Shown here in pieces: positions 17,363 through 26,197 of a DNA stretch of 64,000 nucleotides. The stretch comes from an uncultured Eggerthella sp. (GTDB lineage: Bacteria; Actinomycetota; Coriobacteriia; Coriobacteriales; Eggerthellaceae): positions 1 through 64,000 of the forward strand of contig UPYK01000010.1 in NCBI GenBank assembly GCA_900538545.1, given 5' to 3'. The notes under the pieces are model-generated. The model had not been told where the DNA came from and searched no databases. It worked only from the letters and a program-made list of their open reading frames with translations. The first letter of the stretch is position 1, and each line of letters starts with the position of its first letter. A program made the position numbers and the translations under genes.

Positions 17363-20128
17363 TCATTTTATGACCCCTTGAACTTGTAAGGCGGTGCGGA
17401 GCACTCCCTGAGCGCGCGATGCCGCTCCTCCGGGAAGATCCGAGCCTTCCTCGAGCACGATCGCGACGACCACTCTCGAATTCTCTGAAGGGCCGATGCC
17501 CACGAACCAGCTGTCGTCGATGGGCTTGCCCGTTTCTGCGGTGCCCGTCTTGCCCGCGATCTTAACGCCCGAAACTGCTGCAGCGCCACCCGTACCTGAT
17601 TCGACAACGCCTTCGAGTATCGATTTCACGCGATTTGCGGTTGCGGAATTCGTTGCGGTCATGAGCGGTGAAGGCGATGCGGTGAAGCTGCACTTTCCTT
17701 CGGCGTTATAGATGCTATCGACCAGGTAGGGCTTTTGGATCACGCCGTTGTTCGCGATCGCACAGCCTACCATCGCCATCTCGAGTACCGTGGACTGTGG
17801 ACCAGCGGGGCTCTCATGTTCGCCAACCGGTTCGCCCGCGGCTGCCCACGCCGTTTCCCATTCGGTCATTTCTTCAGGCTTGGGCATGAGCGATTTAGCC
17901 AGCGGCAGATCGAACTTGATGTCTTGATCGAAGCCGAAATCCTCGGCGGTCTTCACGAGCATATCCGCGCCCATTTCAACGCCAAGCTGGGCATAGACCG
18001 TGTTGGCAGAAACTTCGGTCGCGCGTGCGAGCGTGATCTCGCCATAGCTGCGGCCATTGAAGTTGGTGATGTCGCCGTTGCCGATCTTCATGGCGCCAGG
18101 TGCCTTGAATACGCTCGATTCGGTGGCGACGTTGTTCTCGAGCGCGCCGGTAAGGGTGACGATCTTGAAGGTCGATCCAGGCGGGTAGAGTGCCTGGGTG
18201 GCGCGGTTGAAGAGCGCTGAAGAATCAGACGAGTTCGAGCTGTTCTGCAGGAGCGCTTCGATATCGGCTGCGTCGTAGGTAGGCGAAGAGGCGAGCGCGA
18301 GCACTGCGCCGGTCTTCGGATCGATGACGACGCACGCACCCGAGAAGCCCTCAAGCGCGTTCTGCGCGGCCTTCTGGATAGTGGAATTGATCGTGAGCTT
18401 CACGTCGTTACCTGCAGCGCTGTTGCCGGTCGAGGCATTGAGCACATCGGTCCAAGAGGCATAGTTGCGCTGTCCTTTGAGCGTGTCGTTGTAGCTTGAT
18501 TCGATGCCGGCAGTGCCGAATTTCTCCGAAGCATAGCCCACGATATGTGCTGCGAGCGTGCCCGCCGGATAGACGCGCTTATAGGTGCCGTCGGACTGTT
18601 CGACGCTTTGCGCGAGGACCACGTTATCGTAGGTGGATATGGTGCCGCGTTCGGTCTTCGATTCCTTCACGAGCGTGTGATTGTTGATGGGCATGTTCTT
18701 GTATTCGTCTGCCTGGACGACCATGATCATGGTGAGGTTGGCGACGAGCAGCGCGAAGAGCACCGAGAAGGCGATCATGGTGCTCGTGATGCGCTTGCCG
18801 AGCGATACGCGTCCGAGCACGCCTTCGGCAGAGATATTGCCGGTGTCCGATGCGATCTCCGATTCAACGCCGGTCGATTGATCGCCGCATTTGAGCAAGA
18901 AGCCCACGGCGATGAAGCTTGCGAGCAGCGAAGAGCCACCTTGGCTCACGAAGGGGAGCGTAAGGCCAGTGAGGGGGATGAGACGCGTAACGCCGCCGAC
19001 GATGATGAATGCCTGCAAGACGATGGTGGCGGTAAGGCCAACCGCGATGAAGGAGCTCACGTCCGATTTCGCACGCGCAGCGGTGACGAGGCCGCGGATC
19101 GCGAAGCAAAGGTAGAGCAGGAGCAAGCCTGCCGCACCCAGAAGGCCGGTCTCCTCAGCGATGGCTGCGAAGATGAAGTCCGATTCGACGATGGGGATAT
19201 TGTCGGCAAGACCACTGCCGATGCCCACGCCGAACAGACCGCCATCTGCCATCGAGAAGATGGATTGCACGAGCTGGTAGCCCGTGTTGGTGGGGTCGGC
19301 GAAGGGGTTGAGCCACGTATCGACGCGCACTTGCACGTGCGAGAAGAAGAAAAAGAGGATGACTGCACCGATGGCGATCGCGAGCAAGCCTACGACCAGG
19401 TAGAACTTCTTGCCGCTTGCCACGTAGAGCATGGTGAGGAACACGAAGTAGACGATGAGCGCTGAGCCCAGATCCTTCTCGAAGACAACGATGGCCATGG
19501 AGAGCAGCCACATGATGAGCAGCGGCAGCAGCGTGGAGAGGTCGGGGAATTTGAACGGCCCTACCTTGTGCGTGAACACCGAGAGCATCTCGCGGTTTTG
19601 GGCGAGGTATCCCGCTAGGAAGAGCACGATGAAGATCTTGGCGATCTCGCCGGGTTGGAAGGAGAAGCCGCCGATGGAAAGCCAGATGCGGCTACCGTAG
19701 ATCTCGTTACCGATGCCCGGGAGCAGCGGCGAGAGCAGCAGGATGAGGCCGATGACCATGAGGGTGTATTTGTAGTTGGCGGTCTTATCCATATTCTTCA
19801 TGAATACGATGACGGCGATCATGAAGATGATGCCTAAGATAAGCCAACCGACCTGTCGAATTGCCAGGTCAGGAGCGAGACGCGTTACGAAGGCGATGCC
19901 GATCGAAGAGAGCGCGAAGCAGATCGGCAGGATCGCTGGGTCGGCCGCGGGTGCGAATTTGCGCAGTGCGAGGTGCGAGACGATGAACGAGGCGAAGATA
20001 CCCACCGGCACGCCGATGCTTGCCCAGCCGAGTTCTTCGCCCTGGTTGAGGGCGATCATCGCGAAGAGCAGAATAGCGAGCGGTGCCGCTATGCAAAGGA
20101 GTGCAAGTTCGATATTGCGGCGGGTCAT
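17363..20128 (-). CDS. SEDS glycosyltransferase fused to class B penicillin-binding protein
   Basis: A single 921-residue frame joins two proteins. Residues about 1-415 are a FtsW/RodA-type polymerase with ten or more hydrophobic helices; the invariant aspartate is D317 in ESDFIF, and the family motifs SFQPGEIAK and PFVSQGGSS are present. Residues about 445-921 are a class B transpeptidase: anchor helix (about 447-471), catalytic S652 in PPGSTFK, SAN at 707-709 and KTG at 860-862. The gene occupies the place of the separate rodA and pbpA genes in the mycobacterial fhaA-fhaB-pstP-rodA-pbpA-pknA-pknB cluster. It should polymerise and cross-link septal or elongation peptidoglycan as one chain. 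The pedestal region is short. No internal stop or start signal suggests two separate genes. Confidence 0.95.
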   Translation of the reverse strand: MTRRNIELALLCIAAPLAILLFAMIALNQGEELGWASIGVPVGIFASFIVSHLALRKFAPAADPAILPICFALSSIGIAFVTRLAPDLAIRQVGWLILGIIFMIAVIVFMKNMDKTANYKYTLMVIGLILLLSPLLPGIGNEIYGSRIWLSIGGFSFQPGEIAKIFIVLFLAGYLAQNREMLSVFTHKVGPFKFPDLSTLLPLLIMWLLSMAIVVFEKDLGSALIVYFVFLTMLYVASGKKFYLVVGLLAIAIGAVILFFFFSHVQVRVDTWLNPFADPTNTGYQLVQSIFSMADGGLFGVGIGSGLADNIPIVESDFIFAAIAEETGLLGAAGLLLLYLCFAIRGLVTAARAKSDVSSFIAVGLTATIVLQAFIIVGGVTRLIPLTGLTLPFVSQGGSSLLASFIAVGFLLKCGDQSTGVESEIASDTGNISAEGVLGRVSLGKRITSTMIAFSVLFALLVANLTMIMVVQADEYKNMPINNHTLVKESKTERGTISTYDNVVLAQSVEQSDGTYKRVYPAGTLAAHIVGYASEKFGTAGIESSYNDTLKGQRNYASWTDVLNASTGNSAAGNDVKLTINSTIQKAAQNALEGFSGACVVIDPKTGAVLALASSPTYDAADIEALLQNSSNSSDSSALFNRATQALYPPGSTFKIVTLTGALENNVATESSVFKAPGAMKIGNGDITNFNGRSYGEITLARATEVSANTVYAQLGVEMGADMLVKTAEDFGFDQDIKFDLPLAKSLMPKPEEMTEWETAWAAAGEPVGEHESPAGPQSTVLEMAMVGCAIANNGVIQKPYLVDSIYNAEGKCSFTASPSPLMTATNSATANRVKSILEGVVESGTGGAAAVSGVKIAGKTGTAETGKPIDDSWFVGIGPSENSRVVVAIVLEEGSDLPGGAASRAQGVLRTALQVQGVIK

Positions 20129-20131
20129 GGC

Positions 20132-21292
20132 CTAGCGTCCACCCCCGTTGTTGCCTGGGTTGTTCGCAGGCTGTGCGGTCGTGGCCGCTTGCGCTTGCTG
20201 AGCCTCGGCTTCTCCGCGCGCGATCTCCTCTTCGTATCCAGCGATGAGGCTGTTCGCTTCATCGATGCTGGAGACGCTCATGCCTTCCTTGATGCGGTTC
20301 GCCACGCCCGGTTGGAGCTTGTCGACATCGACATTGGTGGTGTGGTCGAGCGTGGAGAGCTTGATGCCCATGAAATCGTCCGGCGTGCCGCGATAGACGC
20401 TCACTTTGCCATTCTCTTCTATGAGATAAGCGGAGTTGTTGATGAAGGTATAGCCGCCGAAACCAGCCGCGAAGATGATCACGACGAGCGCGATCGCGAG
20501 TCCTGTGTAAAGAGCGCGATTCTTGTGTGCGCGTTTCTTTTCGCGTACTTCGCTAAATCCCGGCACATCCGCCACAACGACCGTTACGTTATCCGCACCA
20601 CCGTTCTCAAGGGCAGCGTTGACCAATTCATCGGCGCAATGCTGTGCATCGCTTTGCCTGCGCATAATCGATTCGATCGCGTTGTTCGAGATCATGGAGC
20701 TTAAGCCGTCGGAGCAAAGCAGTATGCGGTCGCCTGCGTCCACGTTGAGCTCATAGATGTCGGGGCGCATGTGGATGTCGGAACCGATCGCGCGGGTGAT
20801 GACCGAACGATTCGGGTGCACGCGTGCTTCTTCGGGGGTGATCTGGCCAGCTTCGATGAGGTCAGCCATGAGCGAGTGGTCGCGCGTGATCTGCTGTAGG
20901 TGGCCTTTGTGCAAGAGGTAGGCACGCGAATCGCCTACCTGCGCGATGAGCAAGCGCTCGCCTTCGAGCATGGCTGCGGTGAGCGTGGTGCCCATGCCGT
21001 CGCGTCCGATGCCCTGGCGAGGGGCCTTCATCACGTTGTAGTTGGCTGCTTCGACCGCAGCGGTGAGCCCTTCGGCATCCAAGTGGCTCGGCGCGAGTTC
21101 GGCAAGCGTATTCACGGTGATCTCGGAAGCGATCTCGCCTGCTTCATGACCGCCCATGCCATCTGCTACGGCAAAGAGCGGCGGAATGATGATGAGGCTA
21201 TCTTCATTGTGATCGCGCACGTAGCCAATGTCCGTGCGGCTTCCGAATGATATGTCTTGACCTGCTGTGTTTTTGTTGCTGATGGTGGTCAT
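20132..21292 (-). CDS. pstP: PP2C-type Ser/Thr phosphatase (PstP-like)
   Basis: A 386-residue membrane phosphatase that should reverse PknB phosphorylation. The PPM domain (about 10-245) has the metal-binding motifs GYVRDHNEDS, VADGMGGHEAG, LLCSDGLSSM and GGADNVTVVV. One transmembrane helix (about 260-282) and a short extracellular region follow, ending in an Ala/Gln/Asn/Gly-rich tail. Its ATG follows the fhaB stop with no gap, and the SEDS-PBP gene starts four bases after its own stop. Confidence 0.95.
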   Translation of the reverse strand: MTTISNKNTAGQDISFGSRTDIGYVRDHNEDSLIIIPPLFAVADGMGGHEAGEIASEITVNTLAELAPSHLDAEGLTAAVEAANYNVMKAPRQGIGRDGMGTTLTAAMLEGERLLIAQVGDSRAYLLHKGHLQQITRDHSLMADLIEAGQITPEEARVHPNRSVITRAIGSDIHMRPDIYELNVDAGDRILLCSDGLSSMISNNAIESIMRRQSDAQHCADELVNAALENGGADNVTVVVADVPGFSEVREKKRAHKNRALYTGLAIALVVIIFAAGFGGYTFINNSAYLIEENGKVSVYRGTPDDFMGIKLSTLDHTTNVDVDKLQPGVANRIKEGMSVSSIDEANSLIAGYEEEIARGEAEAQQAQAATTAQPANNPGNNGGGR

Positions 21293-21706
21293 TTATGCGT
21301 ACCTTACCCTTATGGTCACATCGCCGACCATTACGCGGTCGCCGTTCTTGAGTGCGGTTGGTTCTGAAATATGCATGCCGTTAACAGCGGTTCCGTTGAG
21401 CGATCCCATGTCTTCGATGAAGAGATTCTGTCCCATGAGCACGAAGCGTGCGTGGCGAGAGGAGACGTACTCCGCGCCGATGACGATATCGGCTCCAGGG
21501 CTTCTGCCGACCACGATCGGACCATGCACATCGATTGCGGCGCCTCGTAGTTCTTTCGGACCTTTCTCGACTGCCACGGACCAGGTCTTCTCTTTTTTGC
21601 GCTGTCCCTTCACGAGACCGATGCCCGTTTTCATGATGGCGAAGAGAAACAGGTAGAGCAGTGCTACGAATAACAATCGGCCGATTAGAAGAACGATGTC
21701 TATCAC
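21293..21706 (-). CDS. fhaB: Membrane-anchored FHA-domain protein (FhaB/FipA-like)
   Basis: A 137-residue protein with an N-terminal membrane helix (about 3-26) and a C-terminal FHA domain with VVGRSPGADIVI, SSRHARF and DMGSLNGTAVNG. FHA domains bind phosphothreonine, here probably on substrates of the PknB kinase. The homologue in mycobacteria (FipA) links the kinase to the division apparatus. Its stop abuts the phosphatase start. Confidence 0.9.
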   Translation of the reverse strand: MIDIVLLIGRLLFVALLYLFLFAIMKTGIGLVKGQRKKEKTWSVAVEKGPKELRGAAIDVHGPIVVGRSPGADIVIGAEYVSSRHARFVLMGQNLFIEDMGSLNGTAVNGMHISEPTALKNGDRVMVGDVTIRVRYA

Positions 21707-21782
21707 GGGGTTACCTTACTGACGAACTGCTTGAACAGGCGATGCGCGAACGCGGCTGGCGAAGTGGTTATCATGAACGGGT

Positions 21783-22721
21783 CTAGCGAAACGTGAAGAG
21801 GAATGTTGTCGTGCCGACGGTGATGCGGTCACCATCGTTTAAGAGCACCGAAGCGATGTGCTTTCCGTTGACGAGCGTGCCATTGGTCGAACCGAGATCG
21901 GCGAGCCCCCAAACGTTGGGCGATTCGCGGAAGATCTCTGCATGTGTGCGGCTTGCATTGAGGTCGTCGAGCACGATGTCGCAGTTGGTGGCGCGTCCGA
22001 TGAGCACGCGGGGGTTGGTGAGCGGGAAGGAGCGATCGGTGGTCATGTTGATAAGGGCGGCCGTTGGCTCGGCAGATGCGGGCTGCTGGTGATCGAACAT
22101 CATCGTGTTGGGGACCGGGATGGGCTCTGCCACCGAGGCGGGTTGTGCTTCTAATTGATAGGAATTTGGGTCCTGTTGGTAATTCGGCGCATAAGGCTGA
22201 GCGTTTTGCGGGTAGCCCTGGGGCTGCATATAATCATGCGGCTGCGGTTGCTGATAGGGGTGGACCTGCGGATGTGCGGGCGCGCCATAGCCGGGCTGCT
22301 GAGCGAGACCGTAGCGCTCGAGTTCTTCGTTGAGCAGTTGCGCGATGATCGGTGCCGATACGAGTTCGGCGATCACGTCGAATTTGCCATGCTTGAGATC
22401 ATCGTCGACCATGAAACGCACGAGCGGTGCGCCATCCATGACCAAGCCCTCTTCGTTGGCTTTAGCGCGCAGATAGGTTTCGGTTTCTCCTGCGAGGGTG
22501 GGGTACATGCCGAACAAGCGGCGATCGTCGTCGGGATTCACGAGCACGGTATAGAGCGTAGGAGCATACTCTTTGCCAGCGCCAACGGTCTTTTCGCGGC
22601 GCATCTGCTTTTCTGCTTTCTTGGTAATTTGAACGGGAGAGATCGGAGCATCGAAGAGCTTGTCGTTTATGCCTTCGAAGCCGTCTTCAACGCGACGCTC
22701 AAATTTCGAGAAAAGTCCCAT
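21783..22721 (-). CDS. fhaA: FHA-domain protein with N-terminal DUF3662 (FhaA-like)
   Basis: A 312-residue soluble protein. The N-terminal DUF3662 domain (about 1-125) begins MGLFSKFERRVEDGFEGIND. A Pro/Gln/Tyr-rich linker follows, then a C-terminal FHA domain (about 225-312) with VLIGRATNCDIVL, SRTHAEI and DLGSTNGTLVNG. It is a phosphothreonine reader in the PknB pathway; in mycobacteria FhaA binds the lipid II flippase regulator MviN. The ATG at 22721, with GAGGAG seven bases upstream, is much better supported than an upstream in-frame start. It is the first gene of the growth operon. Confidence 0.92.
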   Translation of the reverse strand: MGLFSKFERRVEDGFEGINDKLFDAPISPVQITKKAEKQMRREKTVGAGKEYAPTLYTVLVNPDDDRRLFGMYPTLAGETETYLRAKANEEGLVMDGAPLVRFMVDDDLKHGKFDVIAELVSAPIIAQLLNEELERYGLAQQPGYGAPAHPQVHPYQQPQPHDYMQPQGYPQNAQPYAPNYQQDPNSYQLEAQPASVAEPIPVPNTMMFDHQQPASAEPTAALINMTTDRSFPLTNPRVLIGRATNCDIVLDDLNASRTHAEIFRESPNVWGLADLGSTNGTLVNGKHIASVLLNDGDRITVGTTTFLFTFR

Positions 22722-22958
22722 GGATGTTCTCCTCACATAACACGTGCTATTCAGCATAGAACTATCAATATCTTGCCATAAATAGTGTTTTTTACTGCTT
22801 AAATCTATGCAATCGCCATATAGGTGGCTAGAGTATCGGCACTGATGGCATGAAGAGGGCGCTAACGTACAAATCTGTAAGGATCGAAGGGCTGCTGGCC
22901 GCCGTCTGCGCATGCTGCTCCGGCCGAGGATCGTGTCGATGAATTTGAAGCTGGGGTG

Positions 22959-22987
22959 TTGCGAACGGGCAGCTTGTGGGGTATGCT
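22959..22987 (+). promoter_or_regulatory. Promoter of tRNA-Leu
   Basis: The -35 box TTGCGA (22959-22964) and -10 box TATGCT (22982-22987) are 17 bases apart, and the tRNA begins 17 bases after the -10. Confidence 0.75.
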
Positions 22988-23003
22988 GAACAGCACAACT
23001 TAT

Positions 23004-23090
23004 GCGGGCGTGGCGGAATTGGCAGACGCGCTAGCTTCAGGTGCTAGTGAGCTCCGGCTCGTGAAGGTTCAAGTCCTTTCGCCCGCACCA
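23004..23090 (+). tRNA. tRNA-Leu(CAG)
   Basis: The acceptor GCGGGCG pairs with CGCCCGC, with discriminator A and an encoded CCA. The anticodon stem CTAGC/GCTAG encloses TTCAGGT, giving CAG. The variable arm is long, as in leucine tRNAs. Confidence 0.96.
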
Positions 23091-23097
23091 TTCACTT

Positions 23098-23124
23098 ACG
23101 CCGTTCTAACGAACGGCGTTTTTA
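23098..23124 (+). terminator. Intrinsic terminator after tRNA-Leu
   Basis: ACGCCGTT pairs with AACGGCGT around a 6-base loop, followed by a T-run. Confidence 0.92.
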
Positions 23125-23139
23125 TTGACGCTGCGAAAC

Positions 23140-23230
23140 GATACGATGTCTCATCTTGCCCCTTGTTTCAGGCTCGGCGTTGGGCGAACCCAACTTGGCC
23201 TGAAGGCGGGGCAGTCTGAGGCACGGTATC
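23140..23230. repeat. Large imperfect hairpin between tRNA-Leu and sstT
   Basis: Five paired blocks are nested in register: GATAC/GTATC, CTCA/TGAG, TGCCCC/GGGGCA, TTCAGGC/GCCTGAA and GTTGGG/CCCAAC. They are separated by short internal loops and closed by CGAA at 23185-23188. The remaining gap to sstT (23231-23412) shows no gene. Whether this is a structured RNA, a decayed element or an sstT leader is not known. Confidence 0.75.
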
Positions 23231-23412
23231 TCTTCTCGCTGACTTTTGTAGACCTGCAGGTTCAAAATATTTTTTTTAAAGGTGAAACGTTGAAATTCGA
23301 TGTGCATTTTCGCCATTAGCTTGATTTATAGATTCTTGGTGCATAAACGCGGCATGACTGCTGCTTTATTGCGCTAAACTTTTCCTATTCTTATGTATGA
23401 GAGGCTCAATCA

Positions 23413-24735
23413 ATGAATATCTGGCAAAAGTGGAATAGCATCAGCTTGGTGAAGCGCATTTTGGTCGGCCTGGTCATCGGCGCGATCTTAGGATTCTGCG
23501 TTCCTGCAGGAAACGAGGTCATCGCCTTGCTCGGCGATCTGTTCGTTGGCGCCTTGAAGGCGGTCGCTCCCATTCTGGTGTTCTTTTTGGTCATCAGCGC
23601 ACTTGCGAACGCGAAGAGTGCAGGCTCGATGGGCACGGTCATCGTGCTCTATATCGTCTCGACCTTAGTTGCTGCGCTGATCGCTGTTTGTGCGAGCTAT
23701 CTGTTCCCTACGGTCGTTCCCATGCTCGAGCCTGCTGCTGATCAGGCATCGCCTGAAGGATTGGGCGAAGTGCTCACCACCTTGCTCATGAATGTGGTAG
23801 CCAACCCTGTCGGGGCGCTCATGAATGCGAATTACCTGGGCATCTTGGCGTGGGGCGTGGTGTTGGGCATTGCGCTGCGTGCCGCGAGCCAGCATACGAA
23901 AGATGTGTTCACCGCGGTTTCCGATGCTATTTCGAAGGTGGTCGGTTGGATCATCAGCTTCGCTCCCATCGGCATTCTGGGTTTGGTGTACGTGGCGGTT
24001 TCTGAGAATGGTGCGGAGATCTTCATCACTTATGGCCATCTTATTGCGGTGCTGGTGGGCTGCATGCTCTTCATCGCGCTCGTTACCAACCCGCTCATCG
24101 TGTTCATCGCTACGCGCAAGAATCCTTACTATCTCGTTCTGCGTTGCTTGAAGGATTCGGGCATCACCGCGTTCTTCACGCGTAGCTCTGCGGCGAACAT
24201 CCCGGTGAACATGGAATTGTGCCGGAGGCTCGGCCTCGAGAAGGACAACTACTCGGTTTCCATTCCGCTTGGTGCGACCATCAATATGGCGGGCGCTGCG
24301 GTCACGATCACGGTTATGGCCATGGCGGCGGCTGCGTCGCTCGGCATTTCGGTCGACCCGGTGATGGCGTTCATCTTGAGCGTGCTTGCGGCGATCTCAG
24401 CCTGTGGCGCTTCGGGTGTTGCGGGAGGCTCGCTTCTGCTCATTCCGCTTGCTTGTTCGCTGTTCGGAATCGGCAACGATGTGGCTATGCAGATGGTGGC
24501 GATCGGTTTCATCATCGGCGTTATCCAAGATTCGATGGAAACCGCGATCAATTCTTCTTCGGACGTGATCTTTACGGCAACTGCTGAATACCGTGCGATG
24601 GCGAAGAAGGGGCTCAGCTTCAAGATGGGTAGGGATGCTTCGGGTCCTGAACCGCAGAACGCCCTTGGTGCGACCAACTTCGACGAACCTTCGCAAAAGG
24701 CTGAACAAGAAGCTCTTCACGATGAAAACCACTGA
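23413..24735 (+). CDS. sstT: Serine/threonine:sodium symporter SstT
   Basis: A 440-residue member of the dicarboxylate/amino acid:cation symporter family. It has about eight hydrophobic helices and two re-entrant loops; family motifs include FFTRSSAANIPVNMELC, LGATINMAGAA and QDSMETAINSSSDVIFTA, close to the known SstT proteins. It imports serine and threonine with sodium. A charged cytoplasmic tail of about 40 residues follows the conserved part. GAGG lies eight bases before the ATG. serA follows 56 bases downstream on the same strand, so the pair may be co-transcribed. Confidence 0.95.
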   Translation: MNIWQKWNSISLVKRILVGLVIGAILGFCVPAGNEVIALLGDLFVGALKAVAPILVFFLVISALANAKSAGSMGTVIVLYIVSTLVAALIAVCASYLFPTVVPMLEPAADQASPEGLGEVLTTLLMNVVANPVGALMNANYLGILAWGVVLGIALRAASQHTKDVFTAVSDAISKVVGWIISFAPIGILGLVYVAVSENGAEIFITYGHLIAVLVGCMLFIALVTNPLIVFIATRKNPYYLVLRCLKDSGITAFFTRSSAANIPVNMELCRRLGLEKDNYSVSIPLGATINMAGAAVTITVMAMAAAASLGISVDPVMAFILSVLAAISACGASGVAGGSLLLIPLACSLFGIGNDVAMQMVAIGFIIGVIQDSMETAINSSSDVIFTATAEYRAMAKKGLSFKMGRDASGPEPQNALGATNFDEPSQKAEQEALHDENH

Positions 24736-24791
24736 TCAAGATCTAATAACGAGAACCACTACATATACGATGCAATAGGAAAGGACCTCTC

Positions 24792-25955
24792 TTGAACTAC
24801 ATTCACTGCCTGAACAATATCTCTGCCCAAGGAACCGATCTTCTCACAAGCGATTACGAACTCACCGACAACATCGAAGCTGCGCAGGGCATCCTCGTCC
24901 GCAGTGCAGGCATGCTCGATATGGAGTTCTCTGAGAATCTGCTTGCGATCGCACGTGCTGGTGCGGGCGTAAACAACATCCCGCTTGAGCGTTGCGCCGA
25001 AGAGGGCATCGTTGTGTTCAATACGCCAGGTGCGAATGCCAACGCGGTAAAGGAGCTCGTGCTGTGCGGTATGCTGCTCGCGAGCCGTGGCATCGTGGGC
25101 GGTATCGAATGGTGCAAGGAGAACGCTGAAGATCCTGCGATCGGCAAGACCGCTGAAAAGGCGAAGAAACAATTCGCTGGACGCGAGATCAAAGGTAAGA
25201 CGCTCGGTGTTATCGGCCTTGGTGCGATCGGCGCTGAAGTTGCGAACGCAGCGCTCGGTCTTGGCATGGAGGTCATGGGCTACGATCCGTTCGTTTCCGT
25301 CAATGCTGCCTGGAAGGTGCTGCCAGCAGTTCAGCATGTTACCGACCTTGCCGACATCTATCGCGAATGCGATTACATCACCATCCATGTGCCAGCGGTC
25401 AATGGCACGATCGGCATGATCGATGAAGCTGCTTGTGCGCTCATGAAAGAGGGCGTGGTGTTCCTGAACTTCTCGCGCGACACGCTCGTTGATGCGCCTG
25501 CGATGGCCTCTGCACTCGCGTCGGGCAAGGTAGGCTGCTATGTGACCGACTTCGCAACGCCTGAAGTCATGGCTATGGAGAATGCAATCGTGCTGCCGCA
25601 TCTCGGCGCTTCCACTGAAGAGGCGGAAGATAATTGCGCACGCATGGCGGTCGTTGAGCTGATGGATTATATCGACAACGGCAACATCGTGAATTCTGTG
25701 AATTATCCGGCTTGCCAAGCAGGTGTTTGCCCAGAGGGTATGTTCCGCATCGCGGTGCTCTACAATTCGTCCGATCTTGCTATGGGCAGCGTGACCGAGA
25801 TCCTCGAGCCGATCGTTGCTGAATTCGACATGGTCGACAACCAGCGCGATGAACATGGCTACGCGCTCATCACACTTACGGAGAACCTCGTCGATGAGGT
25901 GCTCGAGCGCATCGCCGAACTCGATGGTGCTTATTTGGTCCGCCGCGTGAAATAA
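24792..25955 (+). CDS. serA: D-3-phosphoglycerate dehydrogenase
   Basis: A 387-residue 2-hydroxyacid dehydrogenase catalysing the first step of serine synthesis. It has the segment RAGAGVNNIPLE, Rossmann motif LGVIGLGAIGAEVAN, catalytic arginine in LNFSRDTLVD, and PHLGASTEEAEDN with the catalytic histidine. A C-terminal ACT-like segment (about 315-387) suggests serine feedback. The start is TTG at 24792, six bases after AAAGGA; the next in-frame ATG would remove part of the domain. Pairing with the serine importer suggests a serine-supply unit. It is closed by a copy of the stem-loop repeat. Confidence 0.93.
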   Translation: MNYIHCLNNISAQGTDLLTSDYELTDNIEAAQGILVRSAGMLDMEFSENLLAIARAGAGVNNIPLERCAEEGIVVFNTPGANANAVKELVLCGMLLASRGIVGGIEWCKENAEDPAIGKTAEKAKKQFAGREIKGKTLGVIGLGAIGAEVANAALGLGMEVMGYDPFVSVNAAWKVLPAVQHVTDLADIYRECDYITIHVPAVNGTIGMIDEAACALMKEGVVFLNFSRDTLVDAPAMASALASGKVGCYVTDFATPEVMAMENAIVLPHLGASTEEAEDNCARMAVVELMDYIDNGNIVNSVNYPACQAGVCPEGMFRIAVLYNSSDLAMGSVTEILEPIVAEFDMVDNQRDEHGYALITLTENLVDEVLERIAELDGAYLVRRVK

Positions 25956-25992
25956 AAGGTGACAAACTACCCGGTCGTTCGACACCTTTTTT
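25956..25992 (+). repeat. Stop-codon stem-loop repeat and terminator after serA
   Basis: Immediately after the serA TAA, GGTGACAAAC and GTTCGACACC flank the loop TACCCGGTC, extended by AA/TT pairs and followed by six Ts. This is the clearest terminator-like member of the repeat family, in the same orientation relative to its gene as the others. Confidence 0.85.
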
Positions 25993-26004
25993 CGTTCGTC
26001 GTCA

Positions 26005-26169
26005 GCTCGACCAGTGGAGAGGGTGAGACACGAGGTTCCCCGCTTCCCTGCTCAAGAACCTGCATCCTGCAGGTTCTTTCGTGCGTCGCTGCTTTGCTCG
26101 GGTTTTATTAAAAATGAATTTAGTCGGCAAAGAGTCACCTCGTTGCCTCACCCTCTCCGCTGATCGAGC
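26005..26169. repeat. MITE-like element with 32-33 bp terminal inverted repeats
   Basis: The left arm 26005-26036 (GCTCGACCAGTGGAGAGGGT...) and the right arm 26137-26169 match as inverted repeats except for about four substitutions and one inserted base. The 100-base interior holds a perfect 10-bp hairpin (AAGAACCTGC/GCAGGTTCTT, 26054-26078) and no gene. It lies between the convergent serA and rnhA genes. No target duplication is obvious. Confidence 0.7.
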
Positions 26170-26197
26170 ATGGCCGATGCGAGCTTTGCCACCTTCG

